DNA of 45,922 bases, taken from NCBI GenBank assembly GCA_029007865.1, contig JAQXIQ010000148.1, positions 1 to 45,922 on the forward strand. The letters run 5' to 3'. Both the position numbers and the translations under genes were made by a program. Under the pieces are notes generated by a model. It was not told the DNA's origin. It was given only the letters and a program-made list of their open reading frames with translations, and searched no databases. Below, piece by piece: positions 17,544-25,583 of this stretch; position 1 is the stretch's first letter; every line of letters starts with the position of its first letter. Source of the stretch: Bacillota bacterium (GTDB taxonomy: Bacteria > Bacillota > Clostridia > Christensenellales > QALW01).

Positions 17544-18197
17544 TTAATAACGCATGGTAACTTCCCGATATATTGTATAAACAACGCCGAATATCTGCTG
17601 CAGCAGGAAGAAAAACAGCATGCCTATAAACATTATCAGTGCCATACCCAATGCAATGCATATAATGGCAAATATTGTTCCTATTGCTCCGTACTGATGG
17701 GTTACCATCGTGCCGCAGTACAGCAGCAAGCCGGTCCAGAAAATACCCAGGAAATTAAGGAATGTAAATATCGTGCCCTCGTCCACCGTCATGAACTGTG
17801 AAAGAACGGTCAGCGCCAGGGTGAAGATAATGTACGGCATCAGAGAATAGGCCGTATAATGGAATATATCCTTAACACTTCCTTCGCCGTTAAACAGCGT
17901 GGTTATACCCCAGTTTGAATAGCACCACAGCAGCACTATCAGTATGAACACTCCGGCGTCACTGAAAACGTTGATGTTCTCCGGCCGCACGGCAAATGTA
18001 TTGAACGAATAGGCTGCAAACTGCTTGAAAATAAGCCCCGCAATTACAAACAATATATAAAGTGTAACGGATACCGCCATGCGGGCCTTTTTATCGTGCT
18101 TGAGCTCCCAGAAGCCCTTGAAGGGATGCAGCATGCAATAAAAGACATATCTGAAATCACTGAAATATTGCTTCAGCGCGGCTTTCACCTTACTCAT
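17544..18197 (-). CDS. YIP1-family membrane protein
   Basis: The 217-residue protein has five predicted membrane helices after a soluble N-terminus (YVFYCMLHPFKGFWELKHDK). The FxxxxHPFKGFWELK opening and the helix order fit the bacterial YIP1 family, whose members sit in the membrane and often neighbour transport genes; no activity is known. Its start overlaps the end of the NHL/TPR gene by 8 bp, so the two are likely co-translated. A GAGG-type site lies within the upstream gene. The DUF5696 gene follows after 15 bp. Confidence 0.8.
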   Translation of the reverse strand: MSKVKAALKQYFSDFRYVFYCMLHPFKGFWELKHDKKARMAVSVTLYILFVIAGLIFKQFAAYSFNTFAVRPENINVFSDAGVFILIVLLWCYSNWGITTLFNGEGSVKDIFHYTAYSLMPYIIFTLALTVLSQFMTVDEGTIFTFLNFLGIFWTGLLLYCGTMVTHQYGAIGTIFAIICIALGMALIMFIGMLFFFLLQQIFGVVYTIYREVTMRY

Positions 18198-20106
18198 CGC
18201 CTTTACCTCCAGTCTTTATAAAGCGTCTGATCTTTTTGAATATCGCCTTGCCTACAAAGAACACAACCAGTACCACAATGCCGGTCATTATATAAGGCAT
18301 TGCCACTTCCATGCGTTCATTGCGAAGCTTTGCATACGCCTCGGCATATTCGCTCTGATTATAAGCGCGCATAAAGTTCTCGCACGCCGACTCGTATTCT
18401 CCGCGGACATACTGAATTCTTCCGATCCCGGTATAAGCCAGTCTGGAATTGGACGCCTGATCCAGTACCTGTTCCCAGAGTCTTACCGCCTCGTCATACT
18501 CTCTGTTCTGCTGACACATCGTAGCGCGGCGTATGAGCTTACCGTATTCGGTAGGCTTGAACAACGTTATACGCGCCGTTTTGGAATCCAGTACGGCAAT
18601 GATCATCTGCGTGTAGGTTTCCGCCTCTTCATCGTCCGGAGCTATAATACCGTCCTCCACGGCGGCAAAAGTCAGGATGTTGATTGCGGCCGGTTCGGCA
18701 AAAGCGCCCTCTGCGCTTCCCTTGGCTCCGAATATAAAGAGCAGTTCGCCGGAGTTATTATAAGTAAATATCCTGCCCTTCTCGCTATCAAGGGCGCTGT
18801 AGATTCCGTCGGACGCAACCGCAATGTCCACCATTTTGGAGAACTCGCTGCGCTCCTGGTAATAACCGAGGTCGCCGGACGGCGGATACACGTCATTACG
18901 CACGAGGATATCCGAGCCGGTAGGAGCGATTCTTTTTATTGCCGCACCTATCTCGGACTTGCTGTTGAAGTGGCTGAACAGATCAGCCGCTTCCAGCGCA
19001 TTTATTGTACCGAATATCATTCCGTCAGCGTCCAGGCAAACATTGCTGTATTCCGTTGAAAGATTCAGCTTGGAGCCTGCTTTCTGCTCATCGGTCAGTA
19101 TCCTGCGCAGCAGTGTCGAGAGTGTCTGCTTAACCTTTGTAGCGCCTGTAAACTTTGTGAACGAGCCGTCGGAGCTAAGCTCGATAAGGCCCTTATGGTT
19201 TCCCTTGGAAACGACATACATGGTGCCTCCGTCCGAAACAACCACCTTTATGGGCTTATACTTTCCGCCGGTGGTGTTGTCTCCAGAAGTGTTGCCTTCA
19301 CCGGTTTCGCCCCCTTCGGTTTCGCCTTCGCCGGACTCACCTTCGCCTGCCTCGCCCTCCTGCTCCGTATCGGAACCGTTGTCGGCGTCAGCGGACTGGT
19401 CGGTATCGCCCGTATTATTCTGATCCGTGTCGGTATCTCCGGAAGGCTCATCTGTAGCACCGGGATCTGTTACTGTTGCGTTTTCGTCCTCTGCATTGAG
19501 CAATTCATCCAGCCCCGCAGGCTTGTTGAAGATCATATCGCAGGCATACTGGCCGGACTCGTCCAGGGTAAACCTTACGATACGTCCGTTGCCGGTATCG
19601 CAGACATAGAGCTGGCCGGCATTGTTGAATGTCAAGCCCTCCGGGCTTGAAAGACGGTATCTCTGACCGTTATACATAAACCCGGTTATGTCTGTAGTTT
19701 CCTGGGTATACTGAAGATTGCCGTTTTCGTCAAGCAAGGGCTCGCCGTTCTCGTCCACCACCAACACCGTTTTTACGGATTCCATTTTGGTGGAAATGTA
19801 TTGCTTGAGCTGGTACTTCTTGTCGATAATAATTATGCGGCTGTTTCCGGTATCCGCTATGGCAATATCTCCGTTGACCGTGGATGCTGCCATATCAGAC
19901 GGATTGAGCATGCCCTGGCTGTTCTCCCCCGTCTGGACGCCCATTGTAACGGCGTCGATTATTTTATACGGAGTATAAGCCTGCGGCTCGGCGGTGACCC
20001 AACCCTTATTGAAATTGTAGTTCTGGTACGGGGCCGCGAATGCAGTTGCGGTAAACATGCAGCATATAAGCGCAATCGCAACTCCGGTCAATAACTTTTT
20101 AATCAT
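18190..20106 (-). CDS. NHL-propeller/TPR membrane protein
   Basis: The 638-residue protein has a signal peptide (1-25, cleaved near AFAAP). It then has NHL-type propeller repeats: LNPSDMAASTVNGDIAIADTGNSRI near 67-91, LSSPEGLTFNNAGQLYVCDTGNGRI near 152-175, and a later one around 430-470. An acidic, low-complexity linker of about 70 residues (D, E, G, T, N) splits the propeller near 210-285. After it come TPR-like helices (YDEAVRLWEQVLDQA, GEYESACENFMRAY), one membrane helix (YIMTGIVVLVVFFVGKAIF) and a basic cytoplasmic tail. Propeller plus TPR suggests an extracytoplasmic scaffold for protein or glycan contact. A GGAGG site precedes the ATG. Confidence 0.85.
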   Translation of the reverse strand: MIKKLLTGVAIALICCMFTATAFAAPYQNYNFNKGWVTAEPQAYTPYKIIDAVTMGVQTGENSQGMLNPSDMAASTVNGDIAIADTGNSRIIIIDKKYQLKQYISTKMESVKTVLVVDENGEPLLDENGNLQYTQETTDITGFMYNGQRYRLSSPEGLTFNNAGQLYVCDTGNGRIVRFTLDESGQYACDMIFNKPAGLDELLNAEDENATVTDPGATDEPSGDTDTDQNNTGDTDQSADADNGSDTEQEGEAGEGESGEGETEGGETGEGNTSGDNTTGGKYKPIKVVVSDGGTMYVVSKGNHKGLIELSSDGSFTKFTGATKVKQTLSTLLRRILTDEQKAGSKLNLSTEYSNVCLDADGMIFGTINALEAADLFSHFNSKSEIGAAIKRIAPTGSDILVRNDVYPPSGDLGYYQERSEFSKMVDIAVASDGIYSALDSEKGRIFTYNNSGELLFIFGAKGSAEGAFAEPAAINILTFAAVEDGIIAPDDEEAETYTQMIIAVLDSKTARITLFKPTEYGKLIRRATMCQQNREYDEAVRLWEQVLDQASNSRLAYTGIGRIQYVRGEYESACENFMRAYNQSEYAEAYAKLRNERMEVAMPYIMTGIVVLVVFFVGKAIFKKIRRFIKTGGKGDE

Positions 20107-20123
20107 TTTATCCGCTTGCCTCC

Positions 20124-20981
20124 TTAATCCTTCATTCCCGAGGTAGCCATGGTCTCGATAATGTTGCTCTGCGAAATGACGAACATTATTATCGGAACCG
20201 ACATCATAACCACTGTTACGGCGTTACCCACGCCTGCACGCGCTATGCCGACAGATATGATCTGCTGCAGCGCGTAGGACAGAGTCTTAAGGCTCTCGGA
20301 CTGAATATAGATGGATGCACCCATATTCCACAGTCCCTGTACGGCGAATATCATAAGTGTAAGCCATGCGCTTTTGATATTGGGCATTACTATGGACCAG
20401 AATACTCTGAGATGACTTGCGCCGTCAACCCGTGCGGCTTCCACAACTGCCATCGGTATCTGGGTCATAAAGCTTCTGATAAGGTGCAGGCCCAGTGCCG
20501 AAGCAAAGACGGGAACTATAAGTGCCCACTGGCTGTCGACAAAGCCCAAGGAAGACATTATCATATATGACGGTATCCACAGCACCGCTCCGTTGAACAT
20601 AAGAGCAAGCTCTATCATCTTTGTGATGAAGCGGTTTCCGGGGAAGCGATGCAGCGCCAGCGCAAAAGCGCACAGCGAGCAGCATATTATCTGGCCTATT
20701 GTACCGACGCCGGTAATGAATATGGTATTGAAGAAATACCGGGTAAACGGCACCCATGAGGTATTCATCAGCACGAACAGGTCGGAGTAATTCTTTGTGG
20801 TCCAGTTCTGCGGGAAGATTGTAGGCGGAAACCTGAACAGCTCATCTGTAGGTTTGAAGGAGCTGCCTATTGCAAAAAGCATGGGCAGAACCATAAACGC
20901 GCCGATCAGAACAAGGAACAGCACGGTGGCGATGTCGCCGCCCAGCGAACGGTTGACTTTTTTCTTTCTTATACGAGCCAT
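20124..20981 (-). CDS. Carbohydrate ABC permease, MalG type (first pair)
   Basis: The 285-residue permease has six helices and the EAA loop EAARVDGASHLRVFWSIVMP near residue 190. Compared with the other MalG-type subunit here (12455-13507) it lacks the long charged N-terminal extension. The start lies 2 nt after the stop of its partner, so the two are translationally coupled. It forms the first permease pair together with 20984-21934. Confidence 0.94.
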   Translation of the reverse strand: MARIRKKKVNRSLGGDIATVLFLVLIGAFMVLPMLFAIGSSFKPTDELFRFPPTIFPQNWTTKNYSDLFVLMNTSWVPFTRYFFNTIFITGVGTIGQIICCSLCAFALALHRFPGNRFITKMIELALMFNGAVLWIPSYMIMSSLGFVDSQWALIVPVFASALGLHLIRSFMTQIPMAVVEAARVDGASHLRVFWSIVMPNIKSAWLTLMIFAVQGLWNMGASIYIQSESLKTLSYALQQIISVGIARAGVGNAVTVVMMSVPIIMFVISQSNIIETMATSGMKD

Positions 20982-20983
20982 TA

Positions 20984-21934
20984 TCAGTCACCCACCTTGC
21001 TTATGATCTTTTGTGCCAGCTTATTGCACACTATCATCAGGAAGAACAGCAGCGTAGCCAGCGCACAGGCATAGCCCATTTCCATACGGGATCCGCCGTA
21101 ATCCTGGATATGCAGGATAAGTGTATGCGCTACATAGTCCTGCGTGGGATAACCCGCAAGCGCCGTTATCTGATCGCCGACCGAGAAAGCGCCGGTAATA
21201 CTCATTATTGCGCTGAAGAGCATCTGAGGACGCATATACGGAAGGGTGACGTACCAAAGCTCCTGCCAACGGTTTTTAACGCCGTCCAGCGCAGCAGCCT
21301 CATACAGCGTTTTGTCAACATTCTGCAAACCTGCGATAAATGTAAGGAAGGATACGCCCAGCGACGACCATAGCATCACTATGATCACGCACGGGACTAT
21401 ATAAGTCGTGTCCTCCAGCCAACGTATGTTCTGCGTTATCAGCCCCAGCTTGAGCAGGTTACCGTTTAAGTAGCCGTACGTATCGGATGAGAATATCAGC
21501 TTCCACACGACGTATACGTTAGCCAGCGTCGGCGCGTAGTATATCAGCGTCATAAGCGCCCTTACTTTGGGCGACAGCTCGTTGATCAGCCATGCAAAGA
21601 ACAGAGAAAGAATATATCCGCCCGGCCCCAGTATCACGGCAAAGAGCATGGTATTCTTTAAGGCGGTCATGAACAGATCGTCCGCAATAAACATTCTGGT
21701 GTAGTTATCCCAGAAAATAAACTTGGGAGCCTCCAGAATATTGAAGTATGTAAAGCCGTAGTATATTGCGGTTATGACCGGCAAAACCGTCAGAGTAATA
21801 AACACCAGCATAAACGGCAGCATGAATAAATACAGAATTTTGTTCTTCCATGCTTCCTTAAGCTTGGTTTTCATATAGTGCCCAAGAAAGCTCTGCTGCT
21901 TGGGCGCTGACTGTGCCTGCATTTCGTTTGTCAT
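20984..21934 (-). CDS. Carbohydrate ABC permease, MalF/UgpA type (first pair)
   Basis: The 316-residue permease is of normal length, with a cytoplasmic lead, six membrane helices and the EAA loop EAAALDGVKNRWQELWYVTLP. It follows the binding-protein gene after 12 nt and shares a GGAGG-type ribosome binding site region with it. The local order binding protein, MalF type, MalG type is the standard one for CUT1 importers. No ATPase gene is present in the window; CUT1 systems often share an MsmK-type ATPase encoded elsewhere. Confidence 0.95.
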   Translation of the reverse strand: MTNEMQAQSAPKQQSFLGHYMKTKLKEAWKNKILYLFMLPFMLVFITLTVLPVITAIYYGFTYFNILEAPKFIFWDNYTRMFIADDLFMTALKNTMLFAVILGPGGYILSLFFAWLINELSPKVRALMTLIYYAPTLANVYVVWKLIFSSDTYGYLNGNLLKLGLITQNIRWLEDTTYIVPCVIIVMLWSSLGVSFLTFIAGLQNVDKTLYEAAALDGVKNRWQELWYVTLPYMRPQMLFSAIMSITGAFSVGDQITALAGYPTQDYVAHTLILHIQDYGGSRMEMGYACALATLLFFLMIVCNKLAQKIISKVGD

Positions 21935-21946
21935 CCTCTTCCCTCC

Positions 21947-24900
21947 TTACCACAAATCCTTGTTATCAAGTTTATCTTTAAACTCGTCTCTCTTACGGGC
22001 AATCTCATCGTTAACGATCTTGGAATACTCAAGCAGCACAAGGTTGCTGTCGGAGTTTGTATTGATAACTTCCTTCCATGCGAACTCGACATTCCTGCCC
22101 ATATAATAGGAGCCGGGAACTTCGGGAATTCCTACAACATAATTCCATTGATCCTTGATGGCTTCAAGCGATTTTTTGTCCCACGGAAGCTGCTCCACGG
22201 CGGCCATATTGGCTGTCTGGTAACGCGCCGCGCTGCCCAGCAAGCTCTCTATCTCGCGCCCGAACAGAGCCTGAGCCTCCGTTCCCGTCCACCAAGCCAT
22301 AAACCTCCAGGCATTTTCCCTGTTTTTGCAGGTGGACATCATAATGCAGGCGGTAACGCTTCCGGCTGTGGAGTAATCAATGGTACCGTCCTCTTTAACG
22401 GTGCCGGGAACCTTCTTGAACTCCCACAGGCCGTCTATTTCGGGAGCGAAGACGCTCAGCAGATTGTATGAGCTGTATCCCGCTATGGACACCGGGATCT
22501 CACCGGAACGGAAGCGGTTTGCAAAGTCATAGGAGTTGGGCAGACGGTTAACGGTAAAGAGGTTGGTCCACATCTTGAAGGCGTCCAGCGCCTCATCGGA
22601 ATCAAGATTTCCGGTTATTCCGTCATATTCGTACTCATCGCTCATTTTATAGATGGTACCGCCGCGCTGATAGAGCAGGGTGGCATACAGATTCAGCGTT
22701 CCGCCCACAACACCCAGTGCCGGGACCGGCATACCGAAGTTCATGCTCTTGTTCTGCAGCAGCGGGAGCAACTTGTAAATATCGTCCCAGGTATTAAGCT
22801 GGGTATCCGGATCCACGCCAAGCTCCTCAAGAATATCCGTTCTGTAATAAAGCATGGGGAAATCCTGCGTTTCCGGGAGTCCGTATACGCCGGTACGGAA
22901 GCGAAGCGGGGTAAGCGCGCTCTCATGGAACTGAGCAAAGACTTCGTCCCGTCCCTCGAAAGACTCATCGTTGAGGTTTACCACCGCGCCGCGCAGCGCA
23001 TAGTTAACCGCGTCGCTGGAGCCTCTGGTAAGGCAGACATCGGGGCCGTTGCCCGCAAGGGTCGCAGGCAGCAGCGCGCCGGAAGCCACCAGCTTGAGGT
23101 TTATGGCTATATTATACTGAACGGTAAAGCGAGAGTCTATGATCTGCTTAAGAACATTGGCGTTATCGCGGTTGCCGGCGTTTCCCGCGCCCGTCTCAAC
23201 CCAAACATTTACCGGCTCCTCGTCCCCTTCAACGGTAACGGAGCCGATGGTGTCATAATCCTCTGTAAAGGATGCAATAAAGGAGGAAATCTCATGCCAC
23301 AGCCTATCAAAGAAGCCGGCATCGCCTGCCGGAAGCTCACGCTCCGGAGCGCAGATGATAATATAATCCATCTGAAGCGGCTGCTCACGCATATCGTTGA
23401 TCCAGGTGCCAAGAGCGGCGATATTGTCTTTAAGGTCGGCGAAGCGCTCCTTGAGGGTATCCATCCTTCTTTCGATATCGTCCAGGATGAGTATCAGCTT
23501 TCTGATGATGCTTGACTGCTCGTTTGCCTTGCCGTCATAGGCATCCTTGACCTGCTGCTCAATATCCTTGAGGTTTTCGTTCTCCTGACGGAATATGCTA
23601 AGTGCCTCGGTGGCCACCTTATCAAACTGGTAATCGCGGTTAATATCAGGATCGGCACCGGTGAGCATCAGTATCTGGCGATAAGCGACATTGAGCTGAG
23701 AAAGGCTCTGCTCCGCCTGTCTGAGCGTATCGCTCAGGTCACCCAGGGTCACATCAAGGCGCAGCGTGTGTACGCCCTTGTCAAAATAGAACATCATGTA
23801 TTCGCTGCCGTCGTTACCGGCACCTACCGCATACATCTTGTAACCGGTGGAATAACCGAACTTGAGATCCTGAGTCTCGCTGCACACCTCTTTGCCGTCA
23901 AGAAGCATGCGTCTGTGAGCGTTTGCACCGCCCACAACATTCTGCTTTGCCTTAAAGGCTATCTTATAGAGTCCGGCCTCTTTGACCTCAAAAGACCACT
24001 CCATCCAGGAGCCGACATTCTGCCACTTGTCGCCGCCTATGGAGTTAAGGCGGATCTTGCTGGCATGGTAAGGCTCCATGCTGGGGGTGGAACGGTCGCC
24101 TATGGCATAAAGCGTCGGGTCGCTTTTATCGGAAGGATCCTCTGCCTGGATCTTTATAAACGTATCGTCGTTATCCTGTACGGGCGCATATCCTTTGGCC
24201 TCATATTCTTCCTGCAGCTGGCTGTAGGATTTGACCTCGTCCCTCTGATATATAACAACCTGAGATATGGCAAAGCTTTCGCTGATGGGCGAAAAGGCTA
24301 TTATATGCTCTCCCTTTGTAAGATAGAAGGAAAGCGGCTCGGAATAATATCCGAGATAATCCCGGAGCTCTCCGACCTGCCATGCTTCCTTCTCTATCTG
24401 GAAGGGTCTGAGGTCGTTATTGGTTTTTTCGTCGCGCTGAACGGGGGTCTCATTTTTCCACTGACGGGAAAACTGAACCTGCCTTGCGTCATAAAACGGC
24501 AGCTGTCCGTCAATATATACAGCTCTGGAGACAGACGACCCCTTGGATGTATATTCAATGACGCTGCTGCCGGTTTCCACCTTAAAGCTGGTAAAGTTAT
24601 AATAGTTTACCCGCACATTATACAGCCCGTCCTGAGGAACGGTGACCTTCCATGCGATAATTTTATCGTCTGAGGAGAGCACCGCCTCAATTCCGCCGAA
24701 GTTGCCCGTAGGCATCTTTTCGTCGCTTATGCTGAAATCCGAGTTAAGCACCAGATGCTCGTCATAAGGCAGGACGATATTCACATCCGGACGTGCCGCC
24801 CCGGCATACTGCGCCAGATATTCATTATATTCTTTATGATCCGCTTTGTTAACGGTGCCGGTGCTGCCGGTATCGGTATTACCGGTCTGCTCCTCGTTTT

Positions 24901-25018
24901 CGATGCCGGTACCCCCGGAGCCTGTGTTGTCTCCGTCGGCAAAGGCACTGAGTCCAAGCATCGATACGGCCATGAAGACAGTAAGCAGTGCTGCCAGCAG
25001 CTTTTTCCCGATAGCCAT
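21947..25018 (-). CDS. Very large solute-binding protein with carbohydrate-binding-like N-terminal domains
   Basis: About 1023 residues, more than twice the usual size of a CUT1 binding protein. The start at 25018 (MAIGKKLLAALLTVFMAVSML) has a GGAGGG site; the longer frame to 25135 crosses an operator and lacks one. It has a signal peptide without a lipobox cysteine, then a Gly/Thr/Asn/Glu linker. Two beta-rich modules follow; the second (from FIKIQAEDPSDK, about 270-400) has the look of a CBM6/CBM35-type domain (VGSWMEWSFEVKEAGLYKIAFKA). A helical stretch of about 150 residues (ERRMDTLKERFADLKDNIAAL) leads to a family 1 solute-binding domain at about 610-1000. How it is held at the cell is unclear, as there is neither lipobox nor C-terminal helix. 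It is first in the operon. Confidence 0.9.
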   Translation of the reverse strand: MAIGKKLLAALLTVFMAVSMLGLSAFADGDNTGSGGTGIENEEQTGNTDTGSTGTVNKADHKEYNEYLAQYAGAARPDVNIVLPYDEHLVLNSDFSISDEKMPTGNFGGIEAVLSSDDKIIAWKVTVPQDGLYNVRVNYYNFTSFKVETGSSVIEYTSKGSSVSRAVYIDGQLPFYDARQVQFSRQWKNETPVQRDEKTNNDLRPFQIEKEAWQVGELRDYLGYYSEPLSFYLTKGEHIIAFSPISESFAISQVVIYQRDEVKSYSQLQEEYEAKGYAPVQDNDDTFIKIQAEDPSDKSDPTLYAIGDRSTPSMEPYHASKIRLNSIGGDKWQNVGSWMEWSFEVKEAGLYKIAFKAKQNVVGGANAHRRMLLDGKEVCSETQDLKFGYSTGYKMYAVGAGNDGSEYMMFYFDKGVHTLRLDVTLGDLSDTLRQAEQSLSQLNVAYRQILMLTGADPDINRDYQFDKVATEALSIFRQENENLKDIEQQVKDAYDGKANEQSSIIRKLILILDDIERRMDTLKERFADLKDNIAALGTWINDMREQPLQMDYIIICAPERELPAGDAGFFDRLWHEISSFIASFTEDYDTIGSVTVEGDEEPVNVWVETGAGNAGNRDNANVLKQIIDSRFTVQYNIAINLKLVASGALLPATLAGNGPDVCLTRGSSDAVNYALRGAVVNLNDESFEGRDEVFAQFHESALTPLRFRTGVYGLPETQDFPMLYYRTDILEELGVDPDTQLNTWDDIYKLLPLLQNKSMNFGMPVPALGVVGGTLNLYATLLYQRGGTIYKMSDEYEYDGITGNLDSDEALDAFKMWTNLFTVNRLPNSYDFANRFRSGEIPVSIAGYSSYNLLSVFAPEIDGLWEFKKVPGTVKEDGTIDYSTAGSVTACIMMSTCKNRENAWRFMAWWTGTEAQALFGREIESLLGSAARYQTANMAAVEQLPWDKKSLEAIKDQWNYVVGIPEVPGSYYMGRNVEFAWKEVINTNSDSNLVLLEYSKIVNDEIARKRDEFKDKLDNKDLW

Positions 25019-25100
25019 AAAATTCCCTCCGTTTAAATATGATACATTCTTAGCCGAATAAGCATTCCCGTCAATCGAAATCCCTATTGCACGCCATTGT

Positions 25101-25117
25101 GGGACGAAATTTGTCCC
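25101..25117. promoter_or_regulatory. Palindromic operator, site 1
   Basis: GGGACGAAATTTGTCCC has perfect GGGAC/GTCCC arms. It lies downstream of the predicted -10 of the transporter operon promoter, where a bound repressor would block elongation or initiation. A half-like CGAAATCCCTATTG follows at 25076-25089. Confidence 0.7.
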
Positions 25118-25161
25118 TCTTTGAAATGAGAGCAATCCACCCCGTAAATTATAACGGTATT

Positions 25162-25191
25162 ATCATAATTCATTTACCCCCTGAATGTCAA
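25162..25191 (-). promoter_or_regulatory. Sigma-A promoter of the transporter operon
   Basis: On the minus strand: TTGACA, 18 nt, TATGAT. It lies about 145 nt before the binding-protein start, and the two palindromes lie on either side of it. Confidence 0.7.
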
Positions 25192-25262
25192 TGAATTTTG
25201 GCGGCTTTTTAATATAAGACCGAGGCAGAAAAAGCAGTTTTTTGCCGAAAAAGCGTTATAGC

Positions 25263-25279
25263 GGGACGAAATAAGTCCC
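25263..25279. promoter_or_regulatory. Palindromic operator, site 2
   Basis: GGGACGAAATAAGTCCC matches site 1 in 15 of 17 positions. Its centre is 162 bp from that of site 1, on the far side of the promoter. Confidence 0.7.
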
Positions 25280-25476
25280 TATTGTTAACATTTCCGCGCG
25301 GTGCTTCCCGGGCATCTGTACGCATTCGTGCATATTAGTGCGATGATTACAAGTATTTTTGTTCACAATACATAACAGACAGCACAGAATATACCTTTTC
25401 ACCTCAGAATCCCCTTTTGCCCGAAAAACAAGCTCAACGGGTTATTATAATGCTAACATGAGTTAAAATAAGCAAT

Positions 25477-25504
25477 TTGATTATTTGCCTCCTGCCTATA
25501 TAAT
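25477..25504 (+). promoter_or_regulatory. Sigma-A promoter of the 25584-28025 gene
   Basis: TTGATT, 16 nt, TATAAT; about 75 nt before the start codon. Divergent from the transporter operon promoter. The stretch 25280-25476 between the two holds nothing else I can support. Confidence 0.65.
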
Positions 25505-25583
25505 AAAGATATGCACCGGAAGCTCAACGCATGTCCGGTACAAATAAACATCTGAAAGCTCCCGACGGGACACGGTGCAACCA

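Noticed and set aside
22925-24673. Plus-strand open frames inside the binding-protein gene
   Set aside because: They are antisense to a clear coding sequence and lack starts with ribosome binding sites.
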